This document shows, piece by piece, positions 33,534 through 42,547 of a DNA stretch of 64,000 bases. Source of the stretch: CAVPOO01 sp963707015 (GTDB taxonomy: Bacteria; Pseudomonadota; Gammaproteobacteria; Thiohalobacterales; Thiohalobacteraceae). The notes below the pieces were generated by a model. The model worked only from the letters and a program-made list of their open reading frames with translations. It did not search any database and was not told where the DNA came from. Made by a program: the position numbers and the translations under genes. Each line of letters opens with the position of its first letter. Position 1 is the stretch's first letter. The DNA lies in assembly GCA_963707015.1 (NCBI GenBank), contig CAVPOO010000005.1, forward strand, positions 19,094 to 83,093. The letters are read 5' to 3'.

Positions 33534-34091
33534 TCAGTTCACTACTTCCCAAGATCCATCGGGCTGCAGGCACGCAGTGCCGTAGGCCTGTTCCGTCCTG
33601 CCTCCAATGGTCGCGGTCTGTTGAAATTCGCGGCACTGGCGACCGGACGTGCTGGTTCCGATCCGTGTCGTGGTCACGGCACCCGAGGCACCCGCGTCTT
33701 GCCAGACGATGGTCTCGCCCAGGTTCGCGCTGGTCGCACGAACCTGGGCCGCCTCGGGCATGCGCTGCTGTTCCTCGTTGAGGTTGTCGAGGACCTTCAG
33801 AGCGATAGCGGTGAACGCCAGGTACTTGTAGGCATCGTCATCGGCGTAGAAATATCCGTAGCCGAAATAGGGCCTACCATGGGGACGGATCACCCTGACG
33901 CCCCGGTAATAACGGGTCCGAGGCACCACTACGGCCCTACCGGCCTGGCCTGGCGCCGGCCGGTACTTATGGGGCGGCGGCTTGTCGATCACGATGACCC
34001 GGTCGGCATAGGCGTTCGATGCGACCAGGACACCGGAGGCTGCGGTTACCAGGCTGAGTGCCGCGACGGCAATACGTCTGGATACGTTCAT
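33534..34091 (-). CDS. exported protein with surface-antigen-like C-terminal domain
   Basis: A 185-residue protein with signal peptide (cleavage near NAYADRV) and AGGAG before the ATG. A basic Pro/Tyr/Arg-rich linker (HKYRPAPGQAGRAVVVPRTR) is followed by a Gly/Tyr stretch and a helical piece. The C-terminal region QCREFQQTATIGGRTEQAYG and TACLQPDGSWEV matches the beta domain of the 17-kDa surface-antigen type (RT0821/Lpp0805-like). It lies between BaeR and the Spy-like gene and is probably part of the same stress regulon. Confidence 0.75.
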   Translation of the reverse strand: MNVSRRIAVAALSLVTAASGVLVASNAYADRVIVIDKPPPHKYRPAPGQAGRAVVVPRTRYYRGVRVIRPHGRPYFGYGYFYADDDAYKYLAFTAIALKVLDNLNEEQQRMPEAAQVRATSANLGETIVWQDAGASGAVTTTRIGTSTSGRQCREFQQTATIGGRTEQAYGTACLQPDGSWEVVN

Positions 34092-34254
34092 CTTTCTACG
34101 CTCCTGTTTGAACAGATCATGGACCCTGCGATCCCGCTATCACCGGGCAGCAGCAACTGTCCCGTTATGCACAGGCTAGGCGGTAAACGAGGAGGAAATT
34201 AGGAGCAATTGTGAAAAGACTGTGAAAGTGAGGGGGTTACACGGTGCTTCCGCT

Positions 34255-34968
34255 TTACGAGGCTTCATTCCTCGTTTTTTCCTGGGGTTCGTAGCGATAG
34301 CCGGCCCCATAGACCGAGTGAATGAGCTCCTGGTCCGGCAACAGCTCGGCGAGCTTCTTCCGCAGTTTCTTGATGTGGCTGTCAACTGTGCGTTCGGACA
34401 CGACGCGGCGATCGTCATAGATGCGGTCGATCAACTGGCTGCGGGAAAAGATCCGTCCGGGTTGACAATACAGCGCATCGAGGAGCTGGAATTCCACGGT
34501 CGTCAACTGGACTTCCGCTTCACTGGCCCGTACGCGGTGGCTGGCATGATCCAGCGTCAGCAGGCCCTCTGAGACAGGGTCCTCCTGAGGCTGGGCGCGG
34601 CGCAAGACCGTCTTAACCCGCGCCACCACTTCGCGGGGACTGAACGGTTTACAGATGTAATCGTCCGCGCCCAGCTCCAGTCCGAGCAGGCGGTCGACCT
34701 CCTCGACGCGGGCCGTCACCATGATGATCGGCACCTGGCTGAACCCGCGCACCTTGCGACAGATGTCGATGCCGTCCATCCCGGGTAACATGAGGTCCAG
34801 CAGGATCAAGTCCGGCGCGTGCTCCTTCACCCACGGAATGGCATCCGATCCATTGTCGAGCCAGGTTGAACGGAAACCCGCGTTCGACAAATAGTCTTCC
34901 AGCAGGCGCGCCAGCTTGGCTTCATCCTCGACGACGAGGATATGCCGATCCGTGACTGGCGTATTCAT
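34255..34968 (-). CDS. baeR: OmpR-family response regulator, BaeR-like
   Basis: A 237-residue regulator starting at ATG 34968, which overlaps the kinase stop by ATGA. The receiver domain has acidic residues in VVEDEAK, acceptor Asp in LILLDLMLPGMDG, a switch Thr in IIMVTARVEE and Lys in YICKPFSPREVV. The C-terminal winged helix (LTTVEFQLLDALYCQPGRIF to ERTVDSHIKKLRKKL) has the OmpR/PhoB pattern. The GADDYICKPFSPREVVARVK section is BaeR-like. It presumably activates the two envelope-protein genes immediately downstream. Confidence 0.85.
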   Translation of the reverse strand: MNTPVTDRHILVVEDEAKLARLLEDYLSNAGFRSTWLDNGSDAIPWVKEHAPDLILLDLMLPGMDGIDICRKVRGFSQVPIIMVTARVEEVDRLLGLELGADDYICKPFSPREVVARVKTVLRRAQPQEDPVSEGLLTLDHASHRVRASEAEVQLTTVEFQLLDALYCQPGRIFSRSQLIDRIYDDRRVVSERTVDSHIKKLRKKLAELLPDQELIHSVYGAGYRYEPQEKTRNEAS

Positions 34969-36407
34969 GGCACGATCGGCAACTCCACCCGTATCCACAG
35001 CCCACCCATAGGTGAATGTCTTGCGACGATATGACCTTCATGCGCCTCGACGATGTTGCGGCAGATCGCTAGGCCGAGTCCCGCGCCCCCGGTTGCCCGA
35101 CTGCGCGAACGCTCGACACGATAAAAGCGCTCGAACAGTTGCGGCAGCGCGTCGTCCGGCACGCCCGGATCCGTGTCCTGGAAGTCGATCACCAATTTGT
35201 CCTCTGCAAGGTCGACGCTCAGTTCAACACGGCCGCCCGGCTGAGTATATTTGAGGCTGTTCGTCAGCAGATTGCGGAAAAGCTGTGACAGCCGGTCCAC
35301 ATCCGCATGCACAAAGACAGCCGCGCTCAGCCGACTGTCCCGCTTCACCGTGATGTCTTTTTGCTGGAATTCGTTCCTCAACGCCTCCAGGTTTTTGTCG
35401 AGTAGCGTTACCGGATCGGTCTTTGCCTTGTGGTAACTCAGGGCACCGACATCGGACAGGGAGAGTTGGTAGAGCTCATCCACCAGGCGGCTGAGTTGCA
35501 TGATCTCCCCGTGGAGCGAGCCAAGCGCCTGCTTCGATAAAGGTCGCATGCCGTCCTGCAGTGCCTCCACTTCGCCACGCAGCACCGACAGCGGCGTACG
35601 CAGTTCGTGGGAGATGTCCGCCACCCATTGGCGCCGTGACTGCTCGGTTTTATGCAAGGCCCGGGCAAGATCGTTGATGTCCTGGGCGAGCTGGCCGATT
35701 TCGTCACTCGATTTTACCGGCAGTCTCGTCTCGTAATTACCCAACGCCAGTTGCTTGGATACCTCGGCGATACGGCGCAGCGGGCGCACCAGGGTATACG
35801 CGAGCGGAAATCCCAGCGCAGCTGACAGCAAAAACATCACCACGGCAATAAAGGCCAGAGATTCCGCGTGCCGTTCTTCAAAGCGTATTTCGGCGAGCTC
35901 CTTTGCCGGAGGCCCCGGCAAGACCCCCAGATACCCCACCGTATCGTTATTCACGACGATGGGGTGAAGCTCGAGTCCAGTTGTTTCTCGTGCCAGGCCG
36001 GCGATCACGGACTTCTCGACATCCAACAGCGCCACCCGCGGCATCCTCGGATGATCCGGTGCGCCCCGAGCGGAATCCAGCCGTGATGATTCTTGATGGA
36101 AAGGACGGCGTTGTTCCGAGCCGCCGAGTCTGTCCGGTGGAGCCCCGGGGGCGGCCAAGGGTCTTTCGCGCAGCAGCCGAAACCAGCGCCGCCTGTCCTC
36201 GCGCAGCCGGTCCCAGCTTTCGGCATCCTGGTACTCTTCTGCGAGGCGCTGAGACAAGTATTCGATATGCTGCTGCTGCCGAGCCTCGACGAAGTGAATG
36301 AATCCCTGCTCGAAGGAGCGCTGCATGAACAAATACATCCCCACCACGACCACAGCGGTGGCTGCCAGCAGGGTTGCAAACACTTTGATGGTGATGGATA
36401 TTCGCAC
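34965..36407 (-). CDS. baeS: sensor histidine kinase, BaeS-like
   Basis: A 480-residue membrane kinase: N-terminal helix (about 8-28), a periplasmic domain of roughly 155 residues with an Arg/Pro-rich middle, second helix (about 187-207), HAMP, HisKA with ADISHELRTPLSVLRGE, and the ATPase domain with N box LFRNLLTNSLKYTQ, G1 DTDPGVPDDALPQLF and G2 GGAGLGLAIC. Domain order and partner match BaeS/BaeR envelope-stress systems. The start codon is GTG with a very short spacing to AAGG. It is the first gene of the group. Confidence 0.85.
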   Translation of the reverse strand: MRISITIKVFATLLAATAVVVVGMYLFMQRSFEQGFIHFVEARQQQHIEYLSQRLAEEYQDAESWDRLREDRRRWFRLLRERPLAAPGAPPDRLGGSEQRRPFHQESSRLDSARGAPDHPRMPRVALLDVEKSVIAGLARETTGLELHPIVVNNDTVGYLGVLPGPPAKELAEIRFEERHAESLAFIAVVMFLLSAALGFPLAYTLVRPLRRIAEVSKQLALGNYETRLPVKSSDEIGQLAQDINDLARALHKTEQSRRQWVADISHELRTPLSVLRGEVEALQDGMRPLSKQALGSLHGEIMQLSRLVDELYQLSLSDVGALSYHKAKTDPVTLLDKNLEALRNEFQQKDITVKRDSRLSAAVFVHADVDRLSQLFRNLLTNSLKYTQPGGRVELSVDLAEDKLVIDFQDTDPGVPDDALPQLFERFYRVERSRSRATGGAGLGLAICRNIVEAHEGHIVARHSPMGGLWIRVELPIVP

Positions 36408-37225
36408 GGCCTTATTGTCTTAGCAAAATGCACAAGAAATGAGCAGATCAGCGCGCGTCCTGGCGTCCCGCTTCGTGCGAGTCGCAAAACGCGCATACCC
36501 GACACCGAATACCTGATGCCACTTGTTGCCATCCTGGGATCCGGCGGGTCAGGCGGTCATGTAGAAAGAATCCATCACAGCTTCAATTACGGCGATCTCG
36601 GCAGTCGCGTTTGGTAAACCAATGCAATACTTGCGTTGATCAGATGATCATGGGCTATGAGCATCGCGGTTTTCAAGTGCTCTCGCCGCCCCGCCCAGAA
36701 GTTTCTGCAACTGTTCCAGTTCGCGCTGAGTAAGCGCGCCGCCGAGCAGTTTGTTTTCTGCCTGCATAACGTCTGCCATTGCCCGCTCTATGGTTTTTTC
36801 CCTTCCGGGGTGGGTCGGTCTCAAGCGCCGCTTAGCGGGCAGGTCTTGGATCGTGATCGCGAATTTACGATCCAAGACCCCGGTTTCCTCGAAATGATGG
36901 CTGCTTCAAGGCTGAAGCGGCAGGGCATCTGCCGGCCTCTGGGCTGGAATTGGCCGGAAAGTGGAACGAAAGGCGAGGGGTTTCTGGCAAGTGCGCCAGG
37001 ATTCAGCAGGATTTTTTGACTATCAAGGCAGATTAAGGAGCTGCACGGCTGATCAGTAACCGTGGACGGTAGCGAAAAGGGCGTTTATTCCTTGTAGTGG
37101 TCAGTGAGCCCACGCGCCCGGGTGAAGCGGCCGCCGGCGCGCAGTCGAAGGGAGCAGGTCTGAACGTCTTAGGAGTCTACCATCGAATTTGCAGAGTGAC
37201 GGTAACGCTCCGGCGCATCGTCACA
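36408..37225. other. 818-bp region with a regulator remnant and a long inverted repeat
   Basis: No intact gene. It holds the MarR-like fragment listed separately and a perfect 13-bp inverted repeat (ggtcttggatcgt at 36842-36854, its complement at 36867-36879, 12-base loop) resembling the gatcgtgaatcg-type repeats dispersed in some genomes. The remainder (36900-37225) shows no coding pattern I trust. Confidence 0.4.
36648..36830 (-). pseudogene. possible MarR-family regulator C-terminal fragment
   Basis: The peptide PTHPGREKTIERAMADVMQA, then ENKLLGGALTQRELEQLQKL and LGGAARALE, is built like the last wing and dimerisation helix of MarR regulators. There is no DNA-binding part and no credible start; upstream codes run into an inverted repeat. 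Probably a truncated relic. Confidence 0.4.
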
Positions 37226-37681
37226 TCAGGTCGAACTGGTTTCAGACGCCCTCAGATGACCGAATACGAACCCCAGCACAAGCCCGTAGATCGCATGGTC
37301 TATGAGGGTTACCACGGGCTGCCAGATGGTGAGACGCATACCGAAGGCGCCGCCACCAACGAGTGGCAGAATCGCCCAGATAACCACGAGCCCGGCCGCC
37401 AGGCCGAAGTACAAGCCGCGAATCACCGGTCGACGACCCGGTATGACCGGCTCGATGATGGCGAACCAGGCTCCCCACCAGACCGTGCCGATCAGCACGT
37501 GCCACATCCAGCCTGCAAAGGGCACGGGTAGATTCAGCGACGTGAAGAACCCCCGGGCTATGGTGTCCAGCACGATAACGGGATTGAGCCGCGGGATGTG
37601 GCTTTCGCTCAACATTATCAGCGACAGGACCAAGGTGGCGACGAATCCGGCCACTCCACCACGCACGATCTTTCTTAACAT
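37226..37681 (-). CDS. small integral membrane protein (DUF6789-like)
   Basis: A 151-residue protein with four predicted helices: GGVAGFVATLVLSLIMLSES, FAGWMWHVLIGTVWWGAWFA, GLYFGLAAGLVVIWAILPLV and VTLIDHAIYGLVLGFVFGHL. A conserved-looking His and Trp in the second helix and Asp-His in the last recall DUF6789 membrane proteins of unknown role. It is preceded by a short intergenic region and appears to be monocistronic. Confidence 0.75.
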   Translation of the reverse strand: MLRKIVRGGVAGFVATLVLSLIMLSESHIPRLNPVIVLDTIARGFFTSLNLPVPFAGWMWHVLIGTVWWGAWFAIIEPVIPGRRPVIRGLYFGLAAGLVVIWAILPLVGGGAFGMRLTIWQPVVTLIDHAIYGLVLGFVFGHLRASETSST

Positions 37682-37833
37682 TGTCGTCAGACTCCCTCAG
37701 GGCGGGTAGTGCGTTATTATCCCTATCGCCAGGAGACTGGCAACGACATGTGTATCGCGGTCCAACGCGCCGGCTTATTGACGTCGTTCGCGCCGGTAAC
37801 GGTATCCAGATCATCGCTTGACCTGCATGTCCA

Positions 37834-37857
37834 CGGGCAGGCACCATCACCTGCCCG
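37834..37857. other. inverted repeat upstream of the MarC fragment
   Basis: Perfect 8-8-8 hairpin cgggcagg/cctgcccg. Not followed by a T-run on either strand. Its role is unknown; it may be an operator or a structured leader of the lost gene downstream. Confidence 0.35.
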
Positions 37858-37878
37858 CACCACTGACATCGGCCAAGC

Positions 37879-37983
37879 ATGGAACACTGGACCGAGTACA
37901 CCCGCTTCTTCACCGCTCTGCTGGTGATTTGGGATACCTTCATGGCAGTACTGATGCAGCAGCGACGTTTCCCTTTATCGTAA
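37879..37983 (+). pseudogene. MarC-family N-terminal fragment
   Basis: A 34-residue frame: MEHWTEYTRFFTALLVIWDT, FMAVLMQQRRFPLS, stop. The first 17 residues strongly recall the first helix of MarC/UPF0056 membrane proteins (..FF.ALLVI.DPF...PIFL). The usual DPF motif is altered to DTF and the frame ends after one helix. It is truncated by about 170 residues. Confidence 0.5.
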
Positions 37984-38032
37984 GAGGTCGTAGTGTGCCG
38001 CCCGGCCCTGCAAAGCCGCCAGAAAGACAGCA

Positions 38033-39169
38033 ATGAAATCGATGACCGCCCCCGACACCCTGCCGCCGGCTACCGTGCGGGCCGCCACCGCCGAGGATCT
38101 GGACACCCTGGTGGCTGTGGAAAACGCGAGCTTTGAGGAGGACCGCATCTCGCGTCGCCAGTTCCGCCACCTGCTGACCCGCGGTAACGCCGCCGTGCTG
38201 CTGGCCGAGGACGGCGAGGGCCACATGCTCGGCGACGCGGTGGTGCTGTTCAGCCGGGGTACTGCCACCGCACGGCTGTATTCGATCGCCGTCGATACCG
38301 GGGCGCGAGGCCGGGGTGTCGGTCGGGTGCTGGTGGAGGCGGCCGAGGCGGAGGCCTGGCGGCGCGAGCGCGCCTGGATGCGGTTGGAAGTGCGCAAGGA
38401 CAACAGCGCTTCGATCAGCCTGTTCGAGTCCCTTGGGTACCGGCGCTTCGGCGAGCACGCCGACTACTACCCCGACCACATGGACGCCTGGCGCTACGAG
38501 AAGGCCATCGACGAGCGGCTCAAGCCACAGCTGGCGCGCGTGCCCTATTACCGCCAGATGCTCGAATTCACCTGCGGGCCGGCGGCTCTGATCATGGCCA
38601 TGAAGGCCCTGGACCCGACCCTGGAGCCCGACCGTACCCTGGAACTGCGACTGTGGCGCGAGGCCACGACCATCTTCATGACCGCGGGCCACGGCGGCTG
38701 TGGGCCTTTCGGGCTGGCGCTGGCAGCCCATCGGCGCGGCTTCGCGGTCGAGGTCATCGTCAGCGATCCCGGCGTGCACATGGTCGACTCGGTGCGCAGC
38801 AGGGAAAAGAAAGAGGTGATGACCCTGGTACAGGCGGACATGAAGGCCGAGATTGCCGAGCGCGGCATCCCCGTACACTACCGCAGCATGAGCCTGGCCG
38901 AGCTGGAGGAGCGCTTCCATGCCGGCGCCGTGCCCGTCGTGCTGATCAGCTCCTGGCAGATCTACGAGGAAAAGTCCCCGCACTGGGTGGTGATCACCGG
39001 CTTCGACGAACACTTCGTGTACGCACACGACCCGTTTATCGACGAGGAGGAAGGCGAAGTAGCCACCGATTCGATCAATATGCCCATCGGCCGGGAGCAG
39101 TTCGACCGCATGACCCGCTACGGCCGCCGCGGGCTGCAGGCCGCCGTGCTGGTCTCGGCTCGCGCCTGA
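38033..39169 (+). CDS. GNAT acetyltransferase fused to a C39-like peptidase domain
   Basis: A 378-residue fusion. Residues about 15-160 form a GNAT (RimI-like) domain: LYSIAVDTGARGRGVGRVLV contains the acetyl-CoA loop, and NSASISLFESLGYRR is the typical C-terminal GNAT segment. Residues about 175-375 resemble a C39-like cysteine peptidase (DUF3335): the putative nucleophile lies in LEFTCGPAALIMAMKAL and the His in HWVVITGFDEHFVYAHDPF. This architecture often stands beside a RimK-like ATP-grasp ligase, which is absent here. The activity may be peptide or N-terminal modification in the cytoplasm. It is convergent with the MscS gene, 10 bases apart. Confidence 0.8.
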   Translation: MKSMTAPDTLPPATVRAATAEDLDTLVAVENASFEEDRISRRQFRHLLTRGNAAVLLAEDGEGHMLGDAVVLFSRGTATARLYSIAVDTGARGRGVGRVLVEAAEAEAWRRERAWMRLEVRKDNSASISLFESLGYRRFGEHADYYPDHMDAWRYEKAIDERLKPQLARVPYYRQMLEFTCGPAALIMAMKALDPTLEPDRTLELRLWREATTIFMTAGHGGCGPFGLALAAHRRGFAVEVIVSDPGVHMVDSVRSREKKEVMTLVQADMKAEIAERGIPVHYRSMSLAELEERFHAGAVPVVLISSWQIYEEKSPHWVVITGFDEHFVYAHDPFIDEEEGEVATDSINMPIGREQFDRMTRYGRRGLQAAVLVSARA

Positions 39170-39179
39170 GGTCGCCCCG

Positions 39180-41534
39180 CTACTCCGGCGGCGGCCCGAA
39201 CCGGACGGCGGGGTCCACGCTGCGCAGGTGCAGGTCGCGCTGGGGAAACGGGATCTGGATATTCGCCTCGCGCAGTGTCTTCTCAATGGCGAAATTGAGG
39301 TCACTCACGGTGGCGAGGCGCTGGTCGACATTGCGGATGAAGAAGCGCAGCTCGAAATTGAGCGCGCTGTCGCCGAAACCGCGGAACAGGACCCTGGGCG
39401 GGCTGACCCGGATGCCGTCGGTAATGGCCAGCGGGTGTGCCCTGGCGATCTGCAGCAGCAGCTCGCGGACCTTTTCCACATCCGAGCCGTAGGCTACCCC
39501 AATGGGAACGATCACCCGGCCCCAGGGATCGCGCAGCATCCAGTTGGTGACCTGGTTGGAGATGAGTTCCGAGTTGGGCACGATGACATCCGCGCGGTCG
39601 AAGGTCTCGATCTGGGTCGAGCGGATGCTGATCCTGCGCACGTAGCCCTCGGTGTTGCCGACGATGATCCAGTCGCCGGTGCGGATCGGGCGTTCGAACA
39701 GCAGGATGATGCCGGAGATAAAGTTGTTGACGATGTTCTGCAGACCGAAACCGATACCCAGGGAGAGGGCACCCGCAATGATGGCCAGGTTCGTGAAGCT
39801 GAAGCCGGCAAGCGACAGGCCGATGATCGCGGCGACGATGATGCCGACGTAGCCGCTGATGGTGATGATCGCCTCCTGGGCGCCGCGCTCGATACTGGAT
39901 TTTCTTATCCACCCGGGCAGGACCTCGTTCCGGATCCAGCGCACCAGGCCGACCAGCAGGGAGAAAACGACGATGCCGATGACCCAGTTGATTGGGACGA
40001 TGCGCACCGGGCCAAGCTGAAAACCCTCGGTGATGCCCTGCCTGACCAGGGTCCAGAAGGTGTCCGAATAACCCCACAGGCCAACGACCGTGATGCCGAA
40101 GGCCAGCCAGATCAGCAAGACCGTCAGGAGGCGCAGCCAGATCAGACCGGGCACCGGTTCGCCCTCCTTCAGGCTCAGGCGGTCGCGCACCTGGCGTACC
40201 CAGGCGTAGCGTCCGGTGTCCAGCCCGTCGAAGAAATCCTGCAGCAGGCTGTTGAGGAGCCACAGACCGACCGCCAGCAGGGCCGTGCCAAGCAGGCCGC
40301 TGAACAGGTACAACGACAGGTTGCGGAAGCCCAGCAGCTCGATGACGAGACCGGCCAGCAGCAGGAGCACGATCAGCCCGCGCAGTCTGGGTTTGTCCAG
40401 GGGCGGGGGGGCACCGCGCAGCGTTGACACCAGCCACACCAGCTGCACGGTGGCGACGGCAAAGAATACGGCCCGTATCAGGTACCACTGTTCCGGCGTG
40501 AGCGCCGAACGGATACCCGTGCTCCAGATCAGGATCAGGGCAAGCACCAGAAACAGCAGGCCGTGGATGCGCCGGCACACGGACCGGGCATAGTCCGGGT
40601 CCATGGCGAGAAAATGCACCGCGGGCGGGCAGGGTGTGAGCAGGGCCTGGAGCACCGTCAGGCCGCCCAGATAGATCAGGATGCTGACGAGCAGCGCCAC
40701 GGCCGGCGGGATGGGGTCGATCGGCAGGAATAGCAGGAACGTGCCCATGGCCGCACAAAGGCCGAGGATGAGCGGCAGGCGCCTGGCGAGACAGGCCTGC
40801 AGCGAGGCGTTCAGCCCCGCACTGATCCCCTCCCCTGTCCCCTGCATCAGCCGGGTCCGCCAGCGGCCGCGCCACCACAGGCCCAGCGCGACGCCCAGGG
40901 TGGACAGTGTCACCAGCGTGATCCAGCCATTGCCCCGCAGGTGATTGAGCTCCATGCGTTCCAGTAAAAAGGCCTCCATGGCGGCAGGCAGGGTATTCGC
41001 CTGATGCAGGTTGGCCAGGACGACGGTCCACAGATCCGGGCCGCGTCCGAGCAACCGGTATTTCAGCACCTTCTGCTGAGCGGAGCGGATCTTATCGCCG
41101 ATCGTCCGGGCGTCCAGCAGGAGGCTGCGGCAGGCTGCCTTCTGGGCCTCCAGTTCGTCCAGCCGTTTGCGTGTCTCCGGTGGGACAGCAGCGGGGGCCT
41201 CGCCTGCCGCCGCATCGTCGGCAGGTAGGGGAGTGCCCTTGAGACGATCGATTTCCTCCACCCGCGCATCGACGCACTTCTGGGCATTCAGGCGGATCTC
41301 GCCGAGCACCCGGACCCAGGGGTCGAGCTCTTCGGTGTCATCCGTACGCGGGTCGAACGACTCTACGGTCTGCCGGGCAACGCCAAGGGCGTCGCCTGCC
41401 GGCTTCAGCCAGTCGCCACTGCTGCTGGTGGCGGCCATGCCGGAGGACGCAAGCGTGATCGCAGCCAGCAGGAGCAGCACCTGCAGGACCCTGCCAAAGG
41501 GGTGCGTCCTGTCATGCGTGGGTACTCGTGTCAT
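39180..41534 (-). CDS. large MscS-type mechanosensitive channel (DUF3772-containing)
   Basis: A 784-residue inner-membrane channel of the long MscK/YbdG-like sort. After a signal peptide (ASSGMAA) comes a roughly 150-residue periplasmic, coiled-coil-prone DUF3772 region (about residues 110-170), then about ten or eleven helices. The pore helix and cytoplasmic domain follow: GALSLGIGFGLQNIVNNFISG is the Gly/Ala-rich pore-lining helix, and RTGDWIIVGNTEGYVRRISI and VPNSELISNQVTNW belong to the MscS beta domain. It opens under membrane tension to release solutes. Start 41534 was chosen to fit the signal peptide; 41582 is possible. No ribosome site is clear. Confidence 0.85.
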   Translation of the reverse strand: MTRVPTHDRTHPFGRVLQVLLLLAAITLASSGMAATSSSGDWLKPAGDALGVARQTVESFDPRTDDTEELDPWVRVLGEIRLNAQKCVDARVEEIDRLKGTPLPADDAAAGEAPAAVPPETRKRLDELEAQKAACRSLLLDARTIGDKIRSAQQKVLKYRLLGRGPDLWTVVLANLHQANTLPAAMEAFLLERMELNHLRGNGWITLVTLSTLGVALGLWWRGRWRTRLMQGTGEGISAGLNASLQACLARRLPLILGLCAAMGTFLLFLPIDPIPPAVALLVSILIYLGGLTVLQALLTPCPPAVHFLAMDPDYARSVCRRIHGLLFLVLALILIWSTGIRSALTPEQWYLIRAVFFAVATVQLVWLVSTLRGAPPPLDKPRLRGLIVLLLLAGLVIELLGFRNLSLYLFSGLLGTALLAVGLWLLNSLLQDFFDGLDTGRYAWVRQVRDRLSLKEGEPVPGLIWLRLLTVLLIWLAFGITVVGLWGYSDTFWTLVRQGITEGFQLGPVRIVPINWVIGIVVFSLLVGLVRWIRNEVLPGWIRKSSIERGAQEAIITISGYVGIIVAAIIGLSLAGFSFTNLAIIAGALSLGIGFGLQNIVNNFISGIILLFERPIRTGDWIIVGNTEGYVRRISIRSTQIETFDRADVIVPNSELISNQVTNWMLRDPWGRVIVPIGVAYGSDVEKVRELLLQIARAHPLAITDGIRVSPPRVLFRGFGDSALNFELRFFIRNVDQRLATVSDLNFAIEKTLREANIQIPFPQRDLHLRSVDPAVRFGPPPE

Positions 41535-41794
41535 CCGGACTGTTCGCCGCACCGGCGGGGTCGATGGGTGGATCGGAAGCATAACCCAGGCATTTCGCGA
41601 GAATCCACCGGAATTATGTATTGCGGACAGGAAACCACGGTCCCCCCTCGCGGGACGGGGTTAGGCGCAAGGGGCGGGGGCATAGTGACTCAGAGCCTTG
41701 AACCGTGCCCGCAAACTCACGATGCAAGGACCTGGCCGCAGTTCCCACAGACGCCGCCCGGCCGCCTGTTACACTTGCAGGGGGGATTACGAGC

Positions 41795-42538
41795 ATGGCG
41801 ACCAGACAGCATGAACCGCACGAACCTCTCGACGAAGGTGTGGTGTTTCACGTGCACGGCGTCACCAGGATCTACCAGATGGGTGAAGTGCAGGTGCATG
41901 CGCTGCGCGGTGTGGATCTCGATCTCTACAGGGGAGAATTCACCGTCCTGCTGGGGGCCTCGGGCAGCGGCAAATCCACCCTGTTGAATATTCTCGGCGG
42001 GCTGGATACGCCGACCGGCGGGCACGTGTATTACGGCCACCGCGACCTCACCCGCGCCAGCGAAAGCGAACTCACCGAGTACCGGCGTTACCACGTCGGT
42101 TTCGTGTTCCAGTTCTACAATCTCATACCGAGTCTCACCGCGCGCGAAAATGTCGCTGTGGTTACCGAGATTTCCCGCACCCCGATGCAGCCCGACGAAG
42201 CCCTGGAACTGGTCGGCCTGGGTGAGCGCATGGATCATTTCCCGGCACAGCTTTCCGGCGGCGAACAGCAGCGGGTCGCCATCGCGCGCGCCATCGCCAA
42301 GAATCCGGACGTGTTGTTGTGCGATGAACCCACCGGTGCTCTCGATTCCAAAACCGGCATCGTGGTGCTGGAAGCCCTGCAGCAGGTCAACCAGACGCTG
42401 GGCACCACCACGGCGGTTATCACTCACAACGCCGGTATTGCGCTGATGGCCGATCGCGTCATTCACCTGGCCGATGGGCGCATCAGCGACGTGCATGTCA
42501 ATGAAACCCGGCTCGCACCGCGCGAACTGAGCTGGTAG
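41795..42538 (+). CDS. ABC exporter ATP-binding protein (LolD/MacB type)
   Basis: A 247-residue ATPase. Walker A is LLGASGSGKSTLLNILGGLD, the signature is LSGGEQQRVAIARAI and Walker B is VLLCDEPTGALDSKTG, with the H-loop in VITHN. The phrase GFVFQFYNLIPSLTARENV is typical of the LolD/MacB/FtsE branch that powers FtsX-type permeases. ATG 41795 follows a GGGGGG-like site; longer frames extend upstream without one. It is first in a three-gene operon, with the permease starting 9 bases after its stop. Confidence 0.9.
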   Translation: MATRQHEPHEPLDEGVVFHVHGVTRIYQMGEVQVHALRGVDLDLYRGEFTVLLGASGSGKSTLLNILGGLDTPTGGHVYYGHRDLTRASESELTEYRRYHVGFVFQFYNLIPSLTARENVAVVTEISRTPMQPDEALELVGLGERMDHFPAQLSGGEQQRVAIARAIAKNPDVLLCDEPTGALDSKTGIVVLEALQQVNQTLGTTTAVITHNAGIALMADRVIHLADGRISDVHVNETRLAPRELSW

Positions 42539-42547
42539 GGCCGAACC

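Noticed and set aside
37940..39304. 454-codon minus-strand open frame
   Set aside because: Antisense to the GNAT/C39-like fusion, whose motifs are unambiguous.
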